54,137 nt of DNA from a virus, in the IMG/VR virus record IMGVR_UViG_3300020233_000010, positions 1 through 54,137 of that record. The stretch is one strand, 5' to 3'. The translations under genes were made by a program, and so were the position numbers. Shown here one piece after another: positions 16,066 through 22,609 of the stretch; position 1 is the first letter of the stretch, and the number at the start of each line of letters is the position of its first letter. The notes under the pieces were generated by a model. It did no database searches. It was not told where the DNA came from and saw nothing but the letters and a program-made list of their open reading frames with translations.

Positions 16066-16125
16066 CAGAATCAAAATGATTAACTGTACTGTAGGAAAGT
16101 GTGACAGAATCCAAATGGATTAACT
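16066..16125 (+). promoter_or_regulatory. Two operator-like dyad repeats
   Basis: CAGAATCAAAATGATTAACT (16066-16085), and at 16105-16125 the same pattern with CC/GG in place of C/G in the arms. Each contains a small dyad (AATCA..TGATT; AATCC..GGATT). The extra C in one arm is matched by an extra G in the other, so symmetry is kept. Start-to-start spacing is 39 nt. Could be a paired protein-binding site. Confidence 0.4.
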
Positions 16126-16142
16126 ACACCATAACCGCGACG

Positions 16143-16217
16143 CCACTATCTTACGATCTTACAACCCTGCAGATAGTGGTCAGTGTTTTTGAAACAAAGC
16201 ATTGACCACTGTCTGCA
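16143..16217 (+). promoter_or_regulatory. Competing RNA hairpins in a leader
   Basis: Segment 1 (CCACTATCT, 16143-16151) is perfectly complementary to segment 2 (AGATAGTGG, 16171-16179). Segment 2 is also the core of a longer stem: 16168-16185 pairs with 16200-16217 over 18 bp, 16 Watson-Crick and two G-U, with a 14-nt loop. Segment 2 cannot pair with both, an attenuator or switch layout. No U-run follows the long stem, so it is not a simple terminator. It ends 39 nt before the ATG at 16257. Confidence 0.55.
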
Positions 16218-16256
16218 TGGTGCAAACAGTACAAACTAATAAAGGAAAACATCCCA

Positions 16257-16604
16257 ATGAAACTTATTAAAAATGAAAACGAAAATAATTCTGCTGTATT
16301 TTTCAATGCAGTAGTTGCAGAATTTAATAAGCTTACCGATACAGGCGAGACAGCAGAGCGGTTAGATGATTGTTCTATAACGTTCGTTGACAACGCTACT
16401 GTCTTTATTGAATCTGAAAACGAAGATAAAAATTACATGGTTAGTTTCTACGTCAATGATGATGACGATCTTACATTTGAAATTAATAAAGGTATAGACT
16501 GCATACGCCAACGTCATTATGAATACACGATAGATGGCGAATTTTCAAACAGCATGTCAGCCGCTAAGGAACTTGACTTTATCGTATCGTTAATTAAATT
16601 GTAA
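16257..16604 (+). CDS. Acidic hypothetical protein
   Basis: 115 residues, ribosome binding site AAAGGAAAACATCCCA. Strongly acidic, with an Asn/Asp-rich middle (FYVNDDDDLTFEINKG) and a helical end. First gene after the structured leader. No family recognised; small acidic early phage proteins are often DNA mimics or enzyme inhibitors, but nothing here proves that. Confidence 0.72.
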   Translation: MKLIKNENENNSAVFFNAVVAEFNKLTDTGETAERLDDCSITFVDNATVFIESENEDKNYMVSFYVNDDDDLTFEINKGIDCIRQRHYEYTIDGEFSNSMSAAKELDFIVSLIKL

Positions 16605-16614
16605 GGGGAGTGTC

Positions 16615-16815
16615 ATGTCTAAAGAAATTATAATATCGGAAAAATATTCCAGGTCTTATGTCAGTCGGGAAATGGCTGTTAAGGTTGCAGAAGGTTTTGA
16701 CTGTAGATTTATAATAATGAAAACTGAATCGGGCAGGTACATGCCGGTCTTAGTTGGCCATGACGCTATAGCATCGGGAGCAGTGAATACTAACTTAGTA
16801 TGCATACTAACTTAA
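16615..16815 (+). CDS. Small hypothetical protein
   Basis: 66 residues with AGGGGAGTGTC upstream. Alpha/beta composition (SRSYVSREMAVKVAEGFDCR). No family recognised. Confidence 0.65.
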   Translation: MSKEIIISEKYSRSYVSREMAVKVAEGFDCRFIIMKTESGRYMPVLVGHDAIASGAVNTNLVCILT

Positions 16816-16886
16816 TGGTGATAGGTTAAATTCAACACTGCCATGGAAGGCTTTTTTATTTTCAATACTTATAAAGGAGAAATCCA

Positions 16887-17081
16887 ATGAATAGAAAAGT
16901 AACGGCAATGATGGTGGATGATTGGATAGCTGAACATATGAATACTGAATTAGAAAAGTATGATGTTGAGATATATGTTGAACATGAAATGACTGGAAAA
17001 TGGTCTATGACATTTGCAGAATTCAAAAAGATTTTAAAGAACTTTCCAACAGGAAAATTTGTAGTAACTACTATTAACTAA
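16887..17081 (+). CDS. Small hypothetical protein
   Basis: 64 residues with AAAGGAGAAATCC upstream, the same leader repeated before the next gene. Acidic, with EKYDVEIYVEHEMTGKWSM. Function unknown. Confidence 0.68.
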   Translation: MNRKVTAMMVDDWIAEHMNTELEKYDVEIYVEHEMTGKWSMTFAEFKKILKNFPTGKFVVTTIN

Positions 17082-17096
17082 TAAAGGAGAAATCCA

Positions 17097-17321
17097 ATGA
17101 CAGATACATTCGGAAAACCGGCACAGCCAAGAATACTAAGCAGACGTGAGATTGATAGGAAGTTGCAGAGAGCAATCAAAACAACTTACGCTTCGTTGCT
17201 TGATATTGAATTGCAGATACATAGGTTGCAAGGAAACTCCCTAGAGACAAGAAGCAGTCTAGTTTCTATAAGAAATAACCTAGCTTCTGTAATAAAATAT
17301 TTAAAGGAGATAAGGAAATGA
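17097..17321 (+). CDS. Small basic helical protein
   Basis: 74 residues, AAAGGAGAAATCC upstream. Helical and basic (SRREIDRKLQRAIKTTYASL). No family recognised. Overlaps the next gene by ATGA. Confidence 0.7.
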   Translation: MTDTFGKPAQPRILSRREIDRKLQRAIKTTYASLLDIELQIHRLQGNSLETRSSLVSIRNNLASVIKYLKEIRK

Positions 17322-17569
17322 GCAGCATGTCTTATTGCAGATTTGAAAATACACAGAAAGATTTCAGCGAGTGTTGCATGGTGCTGAAACATATATTCCA
17401 AGAAAGAGAAGAAAGGCTGGAAGGCAGTGAGTTGGAAGCCGCGAAAAGTATTGTACAAGATATTATTGACTTTGTTGAATTCTACAAGGACGAAGAATTG
17501 TTTAGCTTTGAAGAAGAGAAGACTGGCACTGACTTTATGGAAATGATACAAGGAGAAGGAAATGATTAA
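17318..17569 (+). CDS. Small acidic hypothetical protein
   Basis: 83 residues from MSSMSYCRFENTQKDFSECC. This start is typical of a small phage family I have seen annotated only as hypothetical: M-S-Y-C-R-F-E-N-T followed by a helix with D-C/x-x-L. Glu-rich C-terminal half. Confidence 0.75.
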   Translation: MSSMSYCRFENTQKDFSECCMVLKHIFQEREERLEGSELEAAKSIVQDIIDFVEFYKDEELFSFEEEKTGTDFMEMIQGEGND

Positions 17570-18020
17570 GACAGAAGAAGAAGCGAAAAGATTATCAGAA
17601 GAGACTGCCGAATTCCATTCAAAAAATATTATTTCTTTAATAGAAAAGATATTGAATGAAGGAGCGGGTATAGAAACTACAAAATATTTTTCAAAGTTTT
17701 GCATGGAGGGGTTAAGAGTTACAGTTAGAGAATTCAGATTTGATATTTTTTACCATGCAGAAGACGCCGCTATAGATGTAGATGTTTTTTGCAAGGATAG
17801 AAAGATATCATGCAGGTCTGCATCTATCGGTCTTATCAGTATGAAATCTATTTTTGAAATGTTGGAAATGATTATCAAAGTCTACAGAGCAAGAAGTGCA
17901 GTAGTGTTAACAAGGAAGCAGTTCGAAGCTATGGTGGTAGCGGGTTCTATAGCCAAAGATGATTTTGTAATAAATGCAAACCCACCTAGCAACCGCGCAT
18001 CTTCCAAGTTAGATTCATAA
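17562..18020 (+). CDS. Hypothetical protein
   Basis: 152 residues, AGGAGAAGGAA upstream, overlapping the previous gene by 8 nt. Mixed alpha/beta, with FRFDIFYHAEDAAIDVDVF. The last 15 residues are polar and basic. No family recognised. Confidence 0.72.
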   Translation: MIKTEEEAKRLSEETAEFHSKNIISLIEKILNEGAGIETTKYFSKFCMEGLRVTVREFRFDIFYHAEDAAIDVDVFCKDRKISCRSASIGLISMKSIFEMLEMIIKVYRARSAVVLTRKQFEAMVVAGSIAKDDFVINANPPSNRASSKLDS

Positions 18021-18061
18021 TTGATTACTCCAATCACTTAAATTAATAAAGGAGAATTAAA

Positions 18062-19210
18062 ATGGTCAGTCAATTTGACATAGAAAAAATGCAGAGAGTT
18101 GAAGTTCGTGTATTCCTAAATCTTATGGGTGTAGTATACAAACGACATCCTAAGACGGCTGGGGCTATACGAGACCTCGCATTAAAATATACAGAAAGGT
18201 ATCCAGAAAAAGCTGTAGAAATGTTCGGCGCTGTTAAGTACGGCAACAAGAACGCTTCAATAGTTGACTCCCCTAAATCTAAAGATGTAGACGACATCGT
18301 GACTTCTGTTGTCAACATATTAAGCAAGGAGCATGGTGCATCGCTTCATAGCATTAAGAAAGACGTTGTGAGTTTTGCGAAAGAAGTTGCGAAAGAAGTT
18401 GCAATACAGGAGATGGGAATTTACCGTCCGCTTGAATTAAAACAGAAAGGTAAGAAATCTGTAAAGCTTAAAGGTGTATTGCCAAAACAGTTTGAGAAAT
18501 TGCTACAGCTTGCCCATAGGCGTAGAAACATTTTAATGGTAGGGCCAGCCGGTTGTGGAAAGACATATATAGCAGGTAAGATTGCAGAGGCGTTAGGATT
18601 AAGCTTTGCATCTCAGTCATGCAGTGAGGGTATGAGCGAAACAGCTTTCACAGGATGGTTGATGCCTATAGGTAAGCAAGGAACATTTGAATACGTGCAG
18701 AGTGAGTTCGTCCGAATCTATGAAGGTGGTGGTGTATTCTTACTTGACGAAATAGATGCCAGTGATTCTAATGTTCTAGTCTTCATGAACCAAGCACTTG
18801 CCAATGATGGATTCTACTTACCACAACGACACAATAAGCCGTTCATAAAAAAGCATAAGGACTTTGTCGCTATCGCAGCCGCTAACACGTTCGGCAATGG
18901 TGGAGATGCAATGTACGTTGGACGCAACCAGTTGGATGCAGCTACACTTGATAGATTCAAGATCGGTACTGTGTATATGGATTACGACGAAACAGTTGAG
19001 AAGGCTTTGATACAAACAAGATGCGAGTTGGTATACGAATGGGGAATTTTGATAAGGGAAAAGATTACCCGTCATAACTTACGCAGAATTCTATCTACTC
19101 GCGTTATGATTGATTCAGTAGAAATGCGCGAAGAAGGTTGGTCACTTAAAGAAATAAGTGATGCGTACTTTTCTGATTGGAGCCGTGAAGAACTGAGGAT
19201 GGTTGCATGA
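18062..19210 (+). CDS. CobS/MoxR-like AAA+ ATPase
   Basis: 382 residues. The AAA+ core has Walker A MVGPAGCGKTYIAG at residues 158-171, the FTGWLMPIG pore-like segment, Walker B GGVFLLDEIDAS near residue 225, the sensor region AIAAANTFG and a LDAATLDRF arginine-finger helix. The N-terminal 130 residues are helical. This is the CobS branch, whose members act with a vWA-type partner to remodel targets. The partner-like gene follows directly with an ATGA overlap. Confidence 0.88.
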   Translation: MVSQFDIEKMQRVEVRVFLNLMGVVYKRHPKTAGAIRDLALKYTERYPEKAVEMFGAVKYGNKNASIVDSPKSKDVDDIVTSVVNILSKEHGASLHSIKKDVVSFAKEVAKEVAIQEMGIYRPLELKQKGKKSVKLKGVLPKQFEKLLQLAHRRRNILMVGPAGCGKTYIAGKIAEALGLSFASQSCSEGMSETAFTGWLMPIGKQGTFEYVQSEFVRIYEGGGVFLLDEIDASDSNVLVFMNQALANDGFYLPQRHNKPFIKKHKDFVAIAAANTFGNGGDAMYVGRNQLDAATLDRFKIGTVYMDYDETVEKALIQTRCELVYEWGILIREKITRHNLRRILSTRVMIDSVEMREEGWSLKEISDAYFSDWSREELRMVA

Positions 19211-20115
19211 ATATTGTAGAGACTAAGGATGTAAGAAGGATCGGTGTGGTTGAGTCTATACACTTTGAATCTCTAATAGACTTGATAGATACGTCAGAGA
19301 ACAGTGTTTCTATACACGACAATAGATGGGCCTACCGTAAACATATATCCATGACAGATTTAAGCGGTAAGGATCCTAGATGGTTTGGAAAAGGTAATAA
19401 TAACTATAAAGATGTTATGGACAAAGCTTTAAGCGGAGACCCCGCTATGCTTGAAAATCTTAATGATAAAATTTCACTATTCAAAAAAGGAGAGATGGAA
19501 AATAAGTTTGAAAGTAGATCTGTTAAAAAAGCAAAGCGTAAGAAAGTAAGAGCAGAGTTTGGTGAAGAAATAGACATACATAAAGTATACCAAGGACAGT
19601 TAGATAAGGCGTGGTCGTCCCACAAGAGAATAGAAATAGATGTGGAACACCACTTAGTAACTTTGTTTGTTGATGTTGGCGGCTTAAGAAATGAAAAAGT
19701 TTCTGATTCTTTATGGAGAGCGGCTGTAGCTGTAAAGGTGGCGGATGATTTAATCAAAGCAGGTAAGTCGGTACAGGTTGTAATCGGCAGCTCCTGCACT
19801 AACCTGCACAGCGAAGCAGAAGTTGTAATGACCAGTATAGTAGTTAAGAAATACAATGAGCCACTGAGCATGGAGCGGCTTGCTGCTATGTCACATCTTG
19901 GGTTCCACCGTACATTCAACTTCGGAGCAAGAGCATTTTCTACAGGCAGTATAAGTAGAACTATGGGATACAGTTCAGATCATTGCGAAACTATACCGCC
20001 TATACAGATGTATGAAGATGTAGAATCTGGCAGTGTTAAGTACATCTACATTCCAAGGTGTCTTAGTTTGTATGACGCTAATATGGCTATAGACAATATC
20101 TATAAAGGGTTTTGA
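19207..20115 (+). CDS. vWA-like partner of the CobS-type ATPase (DUF7192-like)
   Basis: 302 residues. The C-terminal half starts with a hydrophobic strand ending VDVGGLRNEKVSDSLWRAA and continues as alternating strands and helices (VADDLIKAGKSVQVVIGSS). This resembles the von Willebrand A-like protein that accompanies CobS-like ATPases in phages. The usual MIDAS DxSxS is not intact (VDVGG instead), so metal binding is doubtful. Pairing is inferred from adjacency. Confidence 0.7.
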   Translation: MNIVETKDVRRIGVVESIHFESLIDLIDTSENSVSIHDNRWAYRKHISMTDLSGKDPRWFGKGNNNYKDVMDKALSGDPAMLENLNDKISLFKKGEMENKFESRSVKKAKRKKVRAEFGEEIDIHKVYQGQLDKAWSSHKRIEIDVEHHLVTLFVDVGGLRNEKVSDSLWRAAVAVKVADDLIKAGKSVQVVIGSSCTNLHSEAEVVMTSIVVKKYNEPLSMERLAAMSHLGFHRTFNFGARAFSTGSISRTMGYSSDHCETIPPIQMYEDVESGSVKYIYIPRCLSLYDANMAIDNIYKGF

Positions 20116-20116
20116 T

Positions 20117-20242
20117 ATGGACAGCTTAGATTACATAATATCTTTTCTAATAGTTATGCTGGGTCTATCAATATATTTTATAGTGTTGGACTTGCTTGTA
20201 TCTTTGGTCACTAGAATTATAATAATCTTTAAGAGAAATTAG
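20117..20242 (+). CDS. 41-residue membrane protein
   Basis: ATG at 20117 immediately follows the previous stop. Nearly the whole product is hydrophobic (SFLIVMLGLSIYFIVLDLLV), with a basic C-terminal KRN. One or two membrane passes. There is no strong ribosome binding site; coupling is likely. Confidence 0.55.
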   Translation: MDSLDYIISFLIVMLGLSIYFIVLDLLVSLVTRIIIIFKRN

Positions 20243-20246
20243 TATT

Positions 20247-20318
20247 ATGGATAAAATAGATGCACTGATTATAATAAGTTCTTTAAATACGGTTTTAATT
20301 TTAATATTTATTTACTAA
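20247..20318 (+). CDS. 23-residue hydrophobic micro-peptide
   Basis: MDKIDALIIISSLNTVLILI then FIY, a single membrane helix, just after the 41-residue gene. AGAGAAATTAGT is a weak ribosome binding site. It may be a real micro-protein or chance; the position in a run of tiny membrane proteins favours real. Confidence 0.35.
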   Translation: MDKIDALIIISSLNTVLILIFIY

Positions 20319-20330
20319 GGAGAGCAGAAA

Positions 20331-20726
20331 ATGATGTATCAAATAGTACAGACAAAAGTGCGTGGATTTAAAACGGGTATGGCTTTAGGAGCTGAGAAGG
20401 CGACTAAGAAAAGAGAACGTAGAATGAAGAAAGATAAAGTCTTGTTTGAAACTGACAATCTTCAAGAAGCAAGGAAGTCATTGGACAATCACTTTGATAG
20501 ATACATACACTATACAGAAGAAGCGTTGAAGAAGCGTTCAGGGGAGAAACTTTCAAAGGGCGATCTGGTCTTCTTTCACAACCACGATCTGCAAAGGAAG
20601 AGACAGAAGAGTGGTGTAGTTACTAACCAGTCAGATTTCGATAACGTATGTATAGTCACCATAGTAGATAAAGAAAAAGTTGTATGGTGCATAAATCGCA
20701 TAAATGTTTGGAAGGAGGTTGCGTAA
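20331..20726 (+). CDS. Basic hypothetical protein
   Basis: 131 residues, AAGGAGAGCAGAAA upstream. Very Lys/Arg-rich (EKATKKRERRMKKDKVLFET). A C-terminal part (KLSKGDLVFFHNHDL, then VCIVTIVDKEKVVWCINRINVW) looks like a small SH3-like beta barrel. Possible nucleic-acid or ribosome contact; not recognised. Confidence 0.72.
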   Translation: MMYQIVQTKVRGFKTGMALGAEKATKKRERRMKKDKVLFETDNLQEARKSLDNHFDRYIHYTEEALKKRSGEKLSKGDLVFFHNHDLQRKRQKSGVVTNQSDFDNVCIVTIVDKEKVVWCINRINVWKEVA

Positions 20727-20995
20727 TGGATGATAGTCCAAAACTTAATACTGTTCTTAGCTATAAGAAAGTAAAGAAAGGGTTATGGCCGTTCAGAAAA
20801 ACAGTTCTTGTTCCGTATTGTAAATTTAACAGAGGTGGGGATACTGTACGATGTCTGTGTCCTTTATGTTTAGTTGGATGTGGGTATGATCGGCTAGTAG
20901 AAAATAGAATTGTAAAGACAGAACACTTGGCTGTATGCAGTACATGCAATACTGAATTTGTTTCTATAGGCGTAAGGAGACTTAACAATGGCTAG
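20726..20995 (+). CDS. Zinc-ribbon hypothetical protein
   Basis: 89 residues, GGAGGTTGCGTA upstream, overlapping the previous stop. CLCPLC and CSTCN cysteine pairs flank a helix, forming a zinc ribbon. The N-terminus is basic (YKKVKKGLWPFRKTVLV). Function unknown. Confidence 0.72.
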   Translation: MDDSPKLNTVLSYKKVKKGLWPFRKTVLVPYCKFNRGGDTVRCLCPLCLVGCGYDRLVENRIVKTEHLAVCSTCNTEFVSIGVRRLNNG

Positions 20996-21362
20996 AATTA
21001 ATCTTGGCAATCACATAGACAAACTTTTTTTAATGAAGCTTGAAATTGATAGAGAGGAGGTGAAGATAAAGAAGCTGAAAGACAAGTACGAAAAAGTAAG
21101 AGAGGCTGTATATAACAAAGTAAGTAAGGAAGATCTTGATGGTGGCAAGGGTAAGCTTGCAAAAGTATCTCTGGTAAGAACTGAGTCGCCATCTATTGAG
21201 GACTTTGATAAGTTTTTCAAATTCGTTATTCGTAATAAGTCAAAAGACTTGATAGCACGTAAAGTAAATTCAAAAGCATGGAGGGAACGTTTAGAAGCCG
21301 GTAAGAAAGTCCCAGGAGTTGAGAAGTTTGTAAAGATAACGATGCGTCTTTCTAAAATCTAA
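20988..21362 (+). CDS. Conserved phage protein found beside ssDNA-binding protein
   Basis: 124 residues. The N-terminal helix (DKLFLMKLEIDREEVKIKKL) is coiled-coil-like. The C-terminal half follows a pattern I recognise from phage replication clusters: a gene-K-A-x-V strand, PSIEDFDKFFKFVIRNK, LIARKVNSKAWRERLEAGK, and PGVEKFVKITMRLSK. Members sit next to polymerase and ssDNA-binding genes, as here. Biochemical role is not known to me. Confidence 0.78.
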   Translation: MARINLGNHIDKLFLMKLEIDREEVKIKKLKDKYEKVREAVYNKVSKEDLDGGKGKLAKVSLVRTESPSIEDFDKFFKFVIRNKSKDLIARKVNSKAWRERLEAGKKVPGVEKFVKITMRLSKI

Positions 21363-21372
21363 GGAGATAATT

Positions 21373-21507
21373 ATGAAAGAAAAGTTAGCAGACTATAGTG
21401 AATCAGAAATCCGAAACATGACATACCAAGAATTGATGGAGGTGTTAAAGAACAGCACTGAGAGCAATGAAAGGTTGTTGAACAGCAGACTAGATAAAGG
21501 AGTGTAG
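21373..21507 (+). CDS. 44-residue helical peptide
   Basis: AAGGAGATAATT precedes the ATG at ideal spacing, and the ORF ends four bases before the next gene. Charged and helical (YSESEIRNMTYQELMEVLKN). No family recognised. Confidence 0.65.
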   Translation: MKEKLADYSESEIRNMTYQELMEVLKNSTESNERLLNSRLDKGV

Positions 21508-21511
21508 TAAA

Positions 21512-22351
21512 ATGGCAGCTAAGAAAAAATCAGTGACAAAGAAAAAGATGGCGGTAAAGAAGAAAGGAACAGGGACTGCTATGGTAAGTATGTCAGACCT
21601 GAAGAAGAAGATGGCTGAAGAAGCTGTTGAAGAATCTAAACGTTTGGACGGTGGTGAAAGCAGTTTCATTAGTATCAAAGGTGGAAGCTTTACTTACCAA
21701 GGGGCAGATCTTGGGGATACGCTTGAAGTTGTCATTCTGGATTTCGTTAGTGAGAATTCTTACTACACTTCGTATGATCCAGACAACCCCTCGTCTCCAG
21801 GATGTTATGCCATAGGTAGGGAGAAGAACAAATACCTTACCCCACTACCTGACTGTGCAAAGTTGCAGGATAAAGAAGGATGCGAAGATTGTTGGGCCAA
21901 CGAATGGGAAAGTGCAGATACCGGAAAGGGTAAAGCATGTAAGAATACCAAACGCATTTCTGTAATCTCTACTTCTGATCTTGAAGATGTAGATACCGCA
22001 GAAAATGCAGATGTCGCTTTTATTCGTGTACCACCTACCAGTGTTAAATCTTTTGAAAAATTTGCAAAGGGTGTGACAAAGATTCATAAGGAAATGATTT
22101 ATGGTATGGTGGTGGAAATATCTTTTGATGATGACTCCGATTACGAAGCTTTGTTGTTTAAAGCTGTTCGTCCTATTGATGACGTTGGCATACTAACTAC
22201 CATCATTGAAAAGAAGGAACAGTATAAAGAAGAGTTGGAAGAACCTACTGACATTTCCAACTATAACGAACCGAAAAAGAAAAAGGGTAAGTCATCTTCT
22301 AATAAATCTTCTTCTAAAAAGAAAGGACGTAGCAAGATGTCTCGAAAGTAA
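21512..22351 (+). CDS. Putative ssDNA-binding replication protein with lysine-rich tails
   Basis: 279 residues. The core (about 50-230) follows the pattern of a family found beside phage DNA polymerases: FISIKGGSFTYQGADLGDTL, SYDPDNPSSPGCYAIGRE, CEDCWANEWESADTGKGKAC, KNTKRISVIS. It is probably a single-stranded DNA-binding or recombination accessory protein. The cysteines (CAKL, CEDC, GKAC) could hold zinc. Unusually, both ends are histone-H1-like: AAKKKSVTKKKMAVKKK at the front and KKKKGKSSSNKSSSKKKGR at the back. A strong terminator follows. Confidence 0.7.
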   Translation: MAAKKKSVTKKKMAVKKKGTGTAMVSMSDLKKKMAEEAVEESKRLDGGESSFISIKGGSFTYQGADLGDTLEVVILDFVSENSYYTSYDPDNPSSPGCYAIGREKNKYLTPLPDCAKLQDKEGCEDCWANEWESADTGKGKACKNTKRISVISTSDLEDVDTAENADVAFIRVPPTSVKSFEKFAKGVTKIHKEMIYGMVVEISFDDDSDYEALLFKAVRPIDDVGILTTIIEKKEQYKEELEEPTDISNYNEPKKKKGKSSSNKSSSKKKGRSKMSRK

Positions 22352-22363
22352 AAACAACTATAG

Positions 22364-22394
22364 AGCGCGGCTGTGATAGGCCGCGCTTTATTTT
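22364..22394 (+). terminator. Rho-independent terminator
   Basis: AGCGCGGC (22364-22371) and GCCGCGCT (22380-22387) form an 8-bp GC-rich stem with an 8-nt loop, followed by TTTATTTT. It lies 13 nt after the ssDNA-binding-type gene. It may lower expression of the downstream polymerase operon relative to the abundant binding protein. Confidence 0.9.
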
Positions 22395-22408
22395 AGGAGA
22401 ACATTAAG

Positions 22409-22609
22409 ATGGCGAATATAAAAGCACTAGAAAACTGGACTGAGCTAAACAAGAAGATAAACAGTTTCAGTCTGAAAGGTTTGATAGTTCTGCTAGACCA
22501 AGAAAAGAATGGTTCTAATAGAAGATCATTTGTAAGAAGGATACACCAAAAAATTACTAGGATGCGCGGCGTTCAAGAAAGAGAAAAGCTAATGAGGAAT
22601 TCAAAGTGA
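22409..22609 (+). CDS. Small helical protein before the DNA polymerase
   Basis: 66 residues, TAGGAGAACATTAAG upstream. Helical and basic, with LKGLIVLLDQEKNGSNRRSF then VRRIHQKITRMRG, a pattern common in short ORFs adjoining phage polymerase genes. It overlaps the polymerase start by ATGA. Function unknown. Confidence 0.72.
   Translation: MANIKALENWTELNKKINSFSLKGLIVLLDQEKNGSNRRSFVRRIHQKITRMRGVQEREKLMRNSK

Larger units (their letters stand above)
15399..16256. other. Large early intergenic region
   Basis: About 860 nt with no convincing gene. The first 200 nt are richer in C and G than the surrounding purine-rich genes and carry ACGCCAC motifs (15411-15421, 15547-15557) and CGCACCCTGTAT (15505-15516). 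Two sigma70-like promoters lie at 15680-15746, two operator-like repeats at 16066-16125, and competing hairpins at 16143-16217 just before the next gene cluster. I found no tRNA-like cloverleaf by eye. The candidate ORFs here start with TTG or lack ribosome binding sites. Confidence 0.7.

Noticed and set aside
15399-16256. tRNA gene
   Set aside because: No acceptor stem and T-loop combination could be found by eye.
16831-16860. Possible terminator (GCC..GGC then T6)
   Set aside because: The stem would be only three base pairs, too weak to call.
18020-18062. TGATT..AATCA hairpin before the AAA+ gene
   Set aside because: Five AT-rich base pairs without a U-run; no clear function.
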